This document shows positions 49,652 to 58,183 of a stretch of 64,000 nt of DNA, in pieces. The stretch spans positions 1 through 64,000 of the forward strand of contig PLBY01000149.1 in assembly GCA_003134655.1 (NCBI GenBank), read 5' to 3'. The stretch comes from Acidobacteriaceae bacterium. GTDB lineage: Bacteria; Acidobacteriota; Terriglobia; Terriglobales; Acidobacteriaceae. The notes below the pieces were generated by a model, which ran no database searches, was not told the DNA's origin, and worked only from the letters and a program-made list of their open reading frames with translations. Numbering within the stretch: the first letter of the stretch is position 1; every line of letters begins with the position of its first letter. The position numbers and the translations under genes are program-made.

Positions 49652-51795
49652 AAACATTCGCAATCTTCCGGTCAATGAGAGTCCCTGGCATGCACATGAG
49701 AGCGAAGAAGACGCCGCGGCCAGCTGCGCTGATTGCATTCGTCTTGTGTTTTTTTCTTTTCTGTGCAGGCGCGACCACCGGGAAGGCATCCGCTGACGTA
49801 CCCGAACCAAGCATAGTGTTCTATGTTTCTACACTCGGAAATGATGCGTGGTCGGGGAAACTCTCCCAGCCTGACGCCGGCCACAAAGACGGCCCCTTCG
49901 CCACTCTTGCAGCGGCTCGCGATGCTATTCGAAAACTCAAAGCGCAGGGCCTGCTTACGCAGCCTGTGACCGTCTACGTGCGTGGAGGAACCTACGCACT
50001 GGATAAGACCCTGCTATTCACCGTCGCCGATTCTGGAACCGAGAAAACGCCGATCTCCTATGCCGCCTATCGCGACGAGACCCCACTATTGAGTGGTGGA
50101 ATCCAGATTACAGGATGGGCAAAAGCCGCCAAGGGAGAGCTGTGGGAGGCTGAAGTACCCGGTGTCCGAGAGGGACAATGTTATCCACATCAGCTCTTCG
50201 TGAACGGAGAACGGCGCCAGCGTGCGCGCACGCCCAATACTGGTTTCTTTCGTATCGATGGAAAAATCACTAAGCAAAAGCCGGAATTCAAGTTTCATGA
50301 AGGTGACATCAAGCCGGAATGGGCCGGGCAGAAAGATCTGGATCTCGTCCTGCTCCAGGCATGGACGGTTCTGCGCGCGCACATCGTCAAAGTGAACGCC
50401 AGCGCGCGAACGGCGCGCCTTTCGGTAGAATTTGCCCCGGACGTTCAGGAGGAAGGCGCTCACTACTGGGTAGAAAACACTTTCGACGCACTTGATTCGC
50501 CGGGGGAATGGTACCTGAATCGTGAGTCGGGAAAGCTCTATTACTGGCCGATGCCGGGGGAAGACATGGAACGCTCCGAGGTCATCGCGCCGGCCTTGAC
50601 CGAGCTCCTGCGTTTCCAGGGAGGCACCCAGGGCGACAGCCGCCCCGGCGGTAGTGCGTTCGGCTTCGATCCTGTTCATGACATTCACTTCCAGGGATTC
50701 ACGCTGAGCTATACCGACTGGTCGATGGCGGCCAGCGGTTCCGTGGACATTCAAGGAGCATTTACACTTGCCGCGGCGGTGGAAGTTTCAGACGCGCATT
50801 CCATCATTATTGAGAATTCAGTTTTGAAGCACCTTGGTCAGTTCGCCATTGAGCTGGGAAAAGCTTGTAAGGGCAATCGCATTGTGGGAAACGAAATGGC
50901 GGATCTGGGTGCGGGCGCGGTGAAGATCGGGGAGCCCAAGGATCCGAACGATACCGAGGAAGCGACCAGCGGAAATATCGTTTCCGACAATCGTATCCAC
51001 GATGTCGGTGTGGTCGACGCCGGGGCGGATGCAATATGGATCGGCCTCAGCAGCGGCAATACCATTGCCCATAACGAAGTTTCCAACGTTTACCACAGCG
51101 GAATCGCTGTGGGCTGGACTTGGGGCTATCTCCCCACAGCCGCATATTCGAACCTCATCGAATACAACCATATCCACCATGTCGGGCGCGGAGTCATGGG
51201 TGATTTAGGGTGTGTGTACTTGTTGGGCGTGCAGCCGGGAACCGTGGTACGCCACAATTTCTGCCACGACGTTACCCGCTCGGATAGTTCCTATGGCGGT
51301 TGGGGCATTTATACCGACGAGGGCAGCAGTCAGATTCTGATTGAAAACAATGTGGTCTTTCATACTCAGGATGCGGGTTTTCACCAGCACTACGGCCAAA
51401 ACAACATCATACGTAACAACATCTTTGCCCTTGGGCAAACTTCACAGCTTCGGCGTACCGACGAGGAACCGGGCCACAGTTTTAGCTTTGAGCACAATAT
51501 TGTCCTCTGGGATAGCGGAGTGTTGCTTGATCAGGAATGGAAGGATAACAACTTCGGCTTTGACAACAACCTCTACTTCTACGCCGGGAGCGGAGGAAGT
51601 TCTGCGATCCGATTCGACGGCCTAACTTTCCAGGAATGGCAGAAACGCGGCCAGGATGTGCACTCGATTGTTGCCGATCCGCTTTTCACAGATTTCCACA
51701 AGGGCGATTTCTCGCTGCAGCTCGAGTCACCCGCGCGGAGGATTGGCTTTGAGCCCATTGATGTCAGCCAAGCTGGTCCACGTGTGAAACGTTAG
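49648..51795 (+). CDS. secreted GH141-like beta-helix glycosidase
   Basis: 715 residues. Hydrophobic signal near 20-50 after a Lys/Arg-rich leader. Then VFYVSTLGNDAWSGKLSQP and FATLAAARDAIRKLK, VYVRGGTYALDKTL, LFVNGERRQRARTPN, a beta-sandwich-like insert and a long right-handed beta-helix (IIIENSVLKHLGQFAIELG, NRIVGNEMADLGAGAVKIG, VYHSGIAVGW, NIIRNNIFALG). This matches the large beta-helix family that includes GH141, whose described members are an alpha-L-fucosidase from rhamnogalacturonan-II breakdown and a xylanase. A fucosidase role fits the locus but is inference. Confidence 0.7.
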   Translation: MKTFAIFRSMRVPGMHMRAKKTPRPAALIAFVLCFFLFCAGATTGKASADVPEPSIVFYVSTLGNDAWSGKLSQPDAGHKDGPFATLAAARDAIRKLKAQGLLTQPVTVYVRGGTYALDKTLLFTVADSGTEKTPISYAAYRDETPLLSGGIQITGWAKAAKGELWEAEVPGVREGQCYPHQLFVNGERRQRARTPNTGFFRIDGKITKQKPEFKFHEGDIKPEWAGQKDLDLVLLQAWTVLRAHIVKVNASARTARLSVEFAPDVQEEGAHYWVENTFDALDSPGEWYLNRESGKLYYWPMPGEDMERSEVIAPALTELLRFQGGTQGDSRPGGSAFGFDPVHDIHFQGFTLSYTDWSMAASGSVDIQGAFTLAAAVEVSDAHSIIIENSVLKHLGQFAIELGKACKGNRIVGNEMADLGAGAVKIGEPKDPNDTEEATSGNIVSDNRIHDVGVVDAGADAIWIGLSSGNTIAHNEVSNVYHSGIAVGWTWGYLPTAAYSNLIEYNHIHHVGRGVMGDLGCVYLLGVQPGTVVRHNFCHDVTRSDSSYGGWGIYTDEGSSQILIENNVVFHTQDAGFHQHYGQNNIIRNNIFALGQTSQLRRTDEEPGHSFSFEHNIVLWDSGVLLDQEWKDNNFGFDNNLYFYAGSGGSSAIRFDGLTFQEWQKRGQDVHSIVADPLFTDFHKGDFSLQLESPARRIGFEPIDVSQAGPRVKR

Positions 51796-51802
51796 CGAAA
51801 CC

Positions 51803-52951
51803 ATGAAGATTGAATCGGCACTGATTCATTCGGTTTTCCCGCCTCCGTTCAAGGATCCTGTGTCGGATTCCACTCTGGGACCTTTTGCAGATTTCCCCGT
51901 CTCGATCCTGGAACTGAACTGCGCAGGGATCGTCGGCTACGGCGTTTTGCCGGTAAGCGAAATGGCCCACAACCTGGCCAAGGACCTCTTCTTGCCGCTC
52001 CTGTGGCAGTACGAAATTGAAGATGTCCCTTCAATCGAACGTTTTTGGGACTTGGCGTGGAAACGAATCCGGAACATGGGCACGGGCATAACCCTCCATG
52101 TGCTAAACGCGATAGACCTGGCCTTGTGGGATATCGTCGCCAAGAAAGCGAACCAGCCCCTTTTCCAGTTACTCGGAGCGAAGAGGGAACGCATCGCTGG
52201 TTATGCCACCAACGGCTGGGTGAACTTCGATCTGCCCAAACTGATTGCAACGCTCGAGGACACGGTCGCACGCGGCTTCCGAATCATCAAGATGAAGGTG
52301 GGAGTTGACCAGGGGACCAGAATGGACGAGGACGTTCGCCGGGTCAAGGCGGTACGAAAAGCGCTTGGCGAAACAATCGGATTGGCAGTGGATTCGAATC
52401 AATGCTGGTCGGCAGAAGATGCATTGCGGTTCGCCCGCCAGATAGCGGATCAGAACATCTTGTGGTTCGAAGAGCCCATACCGGCCCGCGACTTCTTTGG
52501 ATATCAGCAATTGGTGGAAAAAAGCCCTATCCCGATTGCCGCTGGGGAGACGCTTTGCGAACCGGATGAATACGCCACCCTTTTGAAGCTGAACGGTGTT
52601 TCCATAGTGCAGCCGTTTGCTTGTATCCTCGGTGGGGTGACTCCCTTTCGACGCGTGGCCCAAATTGCGGCGGATGCCGGAATCCGTTTAACGACTGGCG
52701 GATTCTCTCCCTTGACCTGCAACTTGGTTGCGGCTGCGCCAACAGGCTATCTGACGGAATATCCAATACCGATGGCAGATACATTCAGTTCACTACTGCA
52801 GCGGGCCCCCAAAATTGTGAATGGAGAATTTCATCTGCTCCAGGTACCAGGTCACGGGGTATTACCCGATCCTGAGGTTGTGAAAAGATACTCCAGAGGC
52901 AGTCCGGTAAGGATCGAGCCAGGGAGTCTCGCGACCATTCAAGTTTTCTAA
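51803..52951 (+). CDS. enolase-superfamily protein with incomplete active site
   Basis: 382 residues of mandelate-racemase/muconate-lactonising type. IIKMKVGVD gives Lys163-x-Lys165; metal ligands Asp197 (AVDSNQCW), Glu223 (WFEEPI) and Glu249 (AAGETLCEP) are in place. The later His-Asp dyad is not: where most MR-type members have QxD and a PH motif, this has VQPFACILGG and TTGGFSP. It starts 7 bp after the GH141-like gene. A racemase, cycloisomerase or dehydratase acting through the Lys pair is possible; the substrate is unknown. Confidence 0.7.
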   Translation: MKIESALIHSVFPPPFKDPVSDSTLGPFADFPVSILELNCAGIVGYGVLPVSEMAHNLAKDLFLPLLWQYEIEDVPSIERFWDLAWKRIRNMGTGITLHVLNAIDLALWDIVAKKANQPLFQLLGAKRERIAGYATNGWVNFDLPKLIATLEDTVARGFRIIKMKVGVDQGTRMDEDVRRVKAVRKALGETIGLAVDSNQCWSAEDALRFARQIADQNILWFEEPIPARDFFGYQQLVEKSPIPIAAGETLCEPDEYATLLKLNGVSIVQPFACILGGVTPFRRVAQIAADAGIRLTTGGFSPLTCNLVAAAPTGYLTEYPIPMADTFSSLLQRAPKIVNGEFHLLQVPGHGVLPDPEVVKRYSRGSPVRIEPGSLATIQVF

Positions 52952-52979
52952 TGACGATGTTGAACTGCGTTAATCCTAA

Positions 52980-53936
52980 ATGTCGAATCTCACGGTGATT
53001 GCGGACCATGGTGATGTGTGCGGCGAAGCCCCAGTTTGGGATGTCGCGAAGCAGAAGCTTTATTGGGCTGATTGTGCCGGTTTGAAATTCTTTTGCTACG
53101 ACTGGCGCACCAAGAAAACGAAACTGCTCAAGGAAGATGTGGAAGTCAACGGCTGCGCCCTCAATGATGCGGGTGGTTTCGTAGTTACCAATAACTCTGG
53201 CATATGGCTCTGGGATGGAACGGGAGCGCCCACCTTAGTCGTAGCTCAAGCGGAGGGCGCAACGTGCCGGCTCAACGATTGTATCGCTGATCCCAAAGGC
53301 CGAGTGCTTACGGGCTCCTGGTTTTACGACCCCACCAAAGATTATGAACTTGGCAGGCTGTTTTGCCTGGATACGAACGGCAGTATCCGCGTTCTAGATG
53401 AGGGTTTTCACCTGGCCAATGGGCTCGGTTTTTCTCCTGATGGAAGAACACTCTACTTTACCGATTCCTTTAAGCGCACAATCCATGCCTACGACTATGA
53501 CATTGACTCGGGTCACGTGCGCAACGTCCGTGTCATCATTAAAGTCGCCGACACTGCAGGGCTGCCCGATGGACTCACCGTAGACGCGGAGGGGTTTATC
53601 TGGTCTGCGGAATGGTACGGCAGTTGTGTCGCTCGATATGACCCGGATGGCAAGTTGGAGCGACGGATCAACACACCTGCGAAGCAAACTTCCTCCCTCA
53701 CTTTTGGTGGACCGAACCTAACGGACATCTTTGTTACCTCAGCGGCGAAATCGGAGCCTATGCCCGTGATGCCACCCGGCTACGATCCCCAGTCAGGGTA
53801 TTTCGGTGGTGCGTTGTTTCATGTGAATGTAGGCATTCAAGGCAAACCGGAATACAAAGCGAACATTCGGGTCGAACCATCCGAGCAATACCCGCGGTCT
53901 TGGGATGAGCCAAAAACGGACGACGAAATTATATAG
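52980..53936 (+). CDS. SMP-30/gluconolactonase-family lactonase
   Basis: 318 residues, six-bladed propeller of the SMP-30/LRE family: GEAPVWD with the metal-binding Glu16, RLNDCIADPKGRVL with an Asn, HLANGLGFSPDG with the second Asn, and GLPDGLTVDAEGFIW with the catalytic Asp. Members hydrolyse aldonolactones. With the COG3618 enzyme this locus has two unrelated lactonases, suggesting two sugars or two lactone ring forms. It is 28 bp after the enolase-superfamily gene and precedes the FAH-family gene by about 220 bp. Confidence 0.85.
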   Translation: MSNLTVIADHGDVCGEAPVWDVAKQKLYWADCAGLKFFCYDWRTKKTKLLKEDVEVNGCALNDAGGFVVTNNSGIWLWDGTGAPTLVVAQAEGATCRLNDCIADPKGRVLTGSWFYDPTKDYELGRLFCLDTNGSIRVLDEGFHLANGLGFSPDGRTLYFTDSFKRTIHAYDYDIDSGHVRNVRVIIKVADTAGLPDGLTVDAEGFIWSAEWYGSCVARYDPDGKLERRINTPAKQTSSLTFGGPNLTDIFVTSAAKSEPMPVMPPGYDPQSGYFGGALFHVNVGIQGKPEYKANIRVEPSEQYPRSWDEPKTDDEII

Positions 53937-54156
53937 AGGTCTGCTGATCTATCATTGTTCTCTAGCATGCGGAAGCGCTGACGATTTTTCTGCAGGTCGA
54001 TTGTGACTTCGCGACCCAGCCGTCGTCTCAAGGCGCTTCCTACAAGTATCACAAAGCTGCAGTTGGACAAGCGCGCTACTGCGACTGGTCGGGGCAGGAA
54101 TCTGCTGCCGGTAGTCGCAAGCGTCACATCGCTGTCATGAATTGAGAGAATACAGC

Positions 54157-55008
54157 ATGAAAATCGTACGTTATGGACTGCCTCACCAAGAAAAGCCAGG
54201 CATCCTCGACTCCGACGGCAACATTCGGGACCTTACGGCCATAGTGCCGGAGCTTGCGGGTGGGACTCTGTCGCCTTCGACCCTAGCGTCGTTGAAAAAC
54301 ATTGACGTTGCAAAGCTGCCGACGGCAACGGGCGGCGCCCCGAGGTTCGGCCCCTGCGTCGGCGGCGTCGGCAAGTTTATCTGTATTGGGTTAAATTACT
54401 CCGACCATGCGGCGGAAGCCGACATGAAAGTCCCGAGCGAACCCGTCATCTTCATGAAAGCCACGTCCGCCATCTGTGGGCCGAACGACGACATTGTGAT
54501 TCCGAGGGGTGCCACGAAGACGGACTGGGAGGTAGAGTTAGGTGTGGTCATTGGAACTCCTGCCAGATACGTTAGTGAGGCCGAAGCGATGTCACACGTG
54601 GCCGGCTACTGCGTCATCAACGACCTCTCGGAGCGCGCGTTCCAACTCGAAGGCACCGGGCAGTGGGTCAAGGGCAAGAGCTCGGATACATTCGGCCCGA
54701 TCGGGCCATGGCTGGTGACGGCCGATGAAGTTCCTGACCCCCAAAACCTGAAGATGTGGCTCGAGGTGGACGGACATCGCTACCAGAACGGATCGACGCG
54801 AACGATGATCTTTGGCGTCCGGCAACTAATCAGCTACGTGAGCCGATTCATGAGTTTGCAACCCGGAGACATTATCTCGACCGGTACTCCGCCAGGAGTG
54901 GGCATGGGACAACGGCCCCCGGTTTATCTGAGAGCGGGAAATTGTGTGCGGCTGGGCATCGAAGGGCTAGGCGAGCAAAACCAGCGCGTTATCGCGGAGC
55001 GCGCCTAG
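54157..55008 (+). CDS. FAH-family 2,4-diketo-3-deoxy-sugar-acid hydrolase-like protein
   Basis: 283 residues from the ATG at 54157 (TTG at 54142 is an upstream alternative). Fumarylacetoacetate-hydrolase fold: FICIGLNYSDHAAE, then DWEVELGVVIG with Glu125 and Glu127, and VINDLSERAFQ with Asp156 as the metal triad, and PGDIISTGTPPGVGMG. WVKGKSSDTFGPIGPWLV is strongly reminiscent of the group containing 2,4-diketo-3-deoxy-L-fuconate/L-rhamnonate hydrolases, also often labelled ureidoglycolate lyase. The reaction gives pyruvate and L-lactate, which the lactate dehydrogenase-like enzyme of the divergent group could use. Confidence 0.82.
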   Translation: MKIVRYGLPHQEKPGILDSDGNIRDLTAIVPELAGGTLSPSTLASLKNIDVAKLPTATGGAPRFGPCVGGVGKFICIGLNYSDHAAEADMKVPSEPVIFMKATSAICGPNDDIVIPRGATKTDWEVELGVVIGTPARYVSEAEAMSHVAGYCVINDLSERAFQLEGTGQWVKGKSSDTFGPIGPWLVTADEVPDPQNLKMWLEVDGHRYQNGSTRTMIFGVRQLISYVSRFMSLQPGDIISTGTPPGVGMGQRPPVYLRAGNCVRLGIEGLGEQNQRVIAERA

Positions 55009-55117
55009 CCGGGCGGGCACTTTCCAGATTTCCAAAGAGCTTCTCTGTGCCGCTGTTGGATAGTGAGCTAGTGAACTCCCAGAATGGTTGTGACCTAATG
55101 GAATGGACCCCTCCGGG

Positions 55118-56190
55118 ATGATTGTAAGCTCAGTCCCGGAGGTGGTTCCCAATATAGTGACAGTTGGACTGGATATTGCGAAGCAAACGTTTCAAGTCCA
55201 CGGAGTGGACTGCAAGGGCAAGGTGGTATTGCGGAAGCGGCTGAGACGAGCTGAGGTGGCTTCGTTTTTTGCCGGACTCGAACCTTGTCTGATTGGACTG
55301 GAAGGTCTAGCGGTGGAGCGCACTACTGGTTTCGAGTATTGAGCCGACTGGGGCACATGCGCCTGATCGCGCCGCAGTTTGTGAAGCCCTACGTAAAGTC
55401 ACAGAAGAATGATGCCAACGATGCGGAGGCGATCTGTGAAGCGGTGAGAGGACCGAGCATGCGCTTCGTTCCTGCCAAGAAGATTGAACAGCAGGATCTG
55501 CAATGTCTGCATCGGGTACGCTCCCGGCTGATTGGTTGTCGGACACAGTTACTCAACCAAATTCGCGGGCTGCTGGCGGAGTATGGATTGTTCTTCCGCA
55601 GCATGTTGCTCAGTTGCGCCGCAATCTCCCCGCGCTGCTGGAAGACGACGGGAACGAACTCACGATTCCCACCCGGCATTTATTCCACTCCCTCTACGAA
55701 GAACTGGTCAAACTGGAAGCCAAGATCGGTTCCGCGGATCAGCGGATCGAGCGGGCATTCCAAAAGAACGAAGAATGCCAGCGTATTGGCGCCGTGGAAG
55801 GGATCGGACCCGTGACGGCCACTGCGATTGTGGCCGCCATCAGCGATGGCCACGCTTTTCGGAATGGAAGGCAGTTTGCTGCTGGGGGTGGTGGGGGTCT
55901 GGTGCCGCGACAGCATTCCAGCGGAGGCAAAACAAAACTGCTGGGTATCAGCAAACGCGGTGATCCCTATCTGCGCACATTGTTGGTGCATCGAGCGCGA
56001 TCGGTGGTTTATCGGGCCAAGGCTAAGACCGACTGACCGACTGTCGCAGTCGTTGGATCAACGACAAACAACAGAGACTGGGAACAGCAAGAGCTTGCAT
56101 TGCGCTCGCCAAGTCGCCAACAAAAATGCACGCATCCTCTGGTCCCTGATTGCGAAGCAACAAGTGTATCGGCCGGCTGTCTGTAGCTGA
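55118..56190 (+). pseudogene. broken IS110-family transposase
   Basis: Starts as a normal IS110 transposase (VGLDIAKQTFQVHGVD), shifts frame near 55305 to continue with GGAHYWFRVLSRLGH, LIAPQFVKPYVKSQKNDANDAEAICEAV, shifts again near 55610 to RRNLPALLE, AVEGIGPVTATAIVAAI and KRGDPYLRTLLVHRARSV, and finally to VANKNARILWSL before the stop at 56190. The DEDD and C-terminal Tnp_20 regions are all present, split over at least three frames with an in-frame stop at 56036. A dead copy at the right border of the sugar-acid genes. Confidence 0.88.
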
Positions 56191-56552
56191 AGCTGAGTTG
56201 AGGTGTCCTAGTCGAGATGCTTGAGCCAAACATGATGGCGAAAGGGTGAGACCAGCTTCTTCAAAACATGCGGGGGGCAGGGCCTTCCAAGGCCGTTGAC
56301 CTGATTAGGAGAAGAAGAGCAGATTCCATCAGGGAGGATGGATACATCTTCCCATTAAGAGCCCGGATATATGCACGCGTCTCTTTCACACATCGCTCTC
56401 ATCGAGGCCCTTGCAAACCGGATGGGTCCATATATGCCCCTCCAGTTCAACATCGCGGAGACTAACGACCGCACATGGCTGAGAGTGGCTCGTCATCGTC
56501 TTTGTGACGCTTAAAACCGCTTAACCAAAAGAACACCCAGTTAGTTGCGTGA
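56191..56552. other. no gene recognised between IS110 remnant and beta-helix gene
   Basis: About 360 bp with only short open frames. A small GGCCTT/AAGGCC dyad occurs near 56285 but its 2-nt loop makes a hairpin unlikely. Probably decayed IS flank and the 3' region of the minus-strand beta-helix gene. Confidence 0.4.
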
Positions 56553-57983
56553 TTAGTGCGGACAGGAGGGAGCCGTGCCGCTCTGAGGAATCGTATAACC
56601 TGGAGGTCCCCATCCGCCTGAAATGTGCGGAAAACTAACAGGCGAGCTAAAGACTCGACTGCCGGAAACTATGGTGTACGTCCAGCCCGAGCATTGCGGA
56701 TTTTCATTTATCGGATTGCTATCTGTGAAATCTCCTGTGTAATTTATGGAACCGCCGGAATAATTGAAGTACACGTTGTTGTGGACTGTTGGAACCGCGT
56801 TGTCACTGACCGTGTCAGCACGGAAGGCTTTGGACACCGACGAACCCGTGCTGATGATTATGTTCGAGGTGAAGTCATTTCCCGTCATGGTCGTTAACCC
56901 GCCGGGTGTGCCGGCTCCTGGGCAGGTACTACTAAAGTCGCCGGGGCTACACTGATAGAAGAAGACCCGCTGATTTCCCGACCCGCCAATGTCAAACAAG
57001 TTGCCCGTAATTGTGACATTTGAGCCCCCGTGCACTTGCACCGCCCACTGTCCGGTCCCGGCAACAATGTTTTGCGTTACTGTGGCGTTCGATAAACCGT
57101 CGTCTATATAGATGCCCTTATTAAACCCGGAGACGCTCCCGTAGTCGCGAACGAAGTTGTTCTTGATGGTGATGTTTGTGGAGGCGGGAGGATAATAGTC
57201 ATCCTGGACGTAAATGGCACCGTCATCGCTTTCGCTCAGGCAGGTGTTCAAGACCACATTGTTTTCGATGTCCGTGCCACTGATATCGTCTCCCACGCTG
57301 CCAACACGAGGACTGTCAGCCGTGGCGTTGATTCCTCTCGAGTTCGAATTGTACACCGCGTTGTTTAAGATTTTCGTGTTGATCGCCGTACCCAATACGT
57401 GAATTCCTCCTCCATATCGGTTGTAGAAGTCATGCACAATATTGTTTTTCACCACATTGCTGTCGGCGGTTGGACCGAAGCAATGGTGCGTTCCTCCACA
57501 CACCTCAATACCCGAATCATTGAAATGTTGTACCACCAGGCCATTGATGGTGATCTTGGAGCCTCCGAATATGGCGAATACGACGGCCAGACCGTTGGCC
57601 CTACTGGTCGATCCACCATCAAGGATGGCGCTGTTCGGCGGGTCGCTCGGGTAGGCCGCCCAGGTCTCTCCATTGTCAGACGAAGTAAGGGTGAACGTCG
57701 AGCTCAGGTTATAGGTACCCGCCATCAGGTACGTGGCTTTGATGGGACTTCGCTGCATGGCGATCTGCGCCTTTCCCAAAGTCTGGAAGGGCAACGAGGG
57801 CGACGTGCCGGAGTTGGCATCGCTGCCCTTGGGAGAGACGTAATAAGCGTTGGTCACTGAGGCCTGATTGGAGTTGCCGTTCGTGCCTCTCGAGTTCACT
57901 GCTCGCATGGTGATGCAGTACGTCAAGATTGCAGTGACCAGCACCGAGATAATTACTAAGGCAGGTTTTTTTATATCGTGCAT
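56553..57983 (-). CDS. membrane-anchored or secreted parallel-beta-helix protein
   Basis: 476 residues. N-terminal hydrophobic segment (about 8-27) as signal or anchor, then YYVSPKGSDANSGTSPSLPFQTLGKAQ, the usual opening of right-handed beta-helix enzymes, and rungs such as ITINGLVVQHFNDSGIEV, NVVKNNIVHDFYNRYGGGIHV, ITIKNNFVRDYG and ATVTQNIVAGTG. Cys pairs occur late in the protein. It differs from the three transporter-linked beta-helix proteins and lacks their C-terminal tail. Family suggests polysaccharide lyase or hydrolase; no catalytic set identified. It follows the GH3 gene by about 200 bp. Confidence 0.7.
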   Translation of the reverse strand: MHDIKKPALVIISVLVTAILTYCITMRAVNSRGTNGNSNQASVTNAYYVSPKGSDANSGTSPSLPFQTLGKAQIAMQRSPIKATYLMAGTYNLSSTFTLTSSDNGETWAAYPSDPPNSAILDGGSTSRANGLAVVFAIFGGSKITINGLVVQHFNDSGIEVCGGTHHCFGPTADSNVVKNNIVHDFYNRYGGGIHVLGTAINTKILNNAVYNSNSRGINATADSPRVGSVGDDISGTDIENNVVLNTCLSESDDGAIYVQDDYYPPASTNITIKNNFVRDYGSVSGFNKGIYIDDGLSNATVTQNIVAGTGQWAVQVHGGSNVTITGNLFDIGGSGNQRVFFYQCSPGDFSSTCPGAGTPGGLTTMTGNDFTSNIIISTGSSVSKAFRADTVSDNAVPTVHNNVYFNYSGGSINYTGDFTDSNPINENPQCSGWTYTIVSGSRVFSSPVSFPHISGGWGPPGYTIPQSGTAPSCPH

Positions 57984-58183
57984 TTGAGGCCGTTTCGATG
58001 CGCCATCAGCGCGCTGAGTTTAAGGCCATAGGTGGGGCACCACAAGCTGTAGGAATCGCGCAAAATGTGTCCGCATCACATAAGAGATTGAGAGTGTTCC
58101 TTCGGGTCTATTTCTCTCCCGACCCCTCCTTACGGGCGCTTCGAAGTTCAAGTTGAAGCAGTACTGACGTTTCAGCGTTAAAT

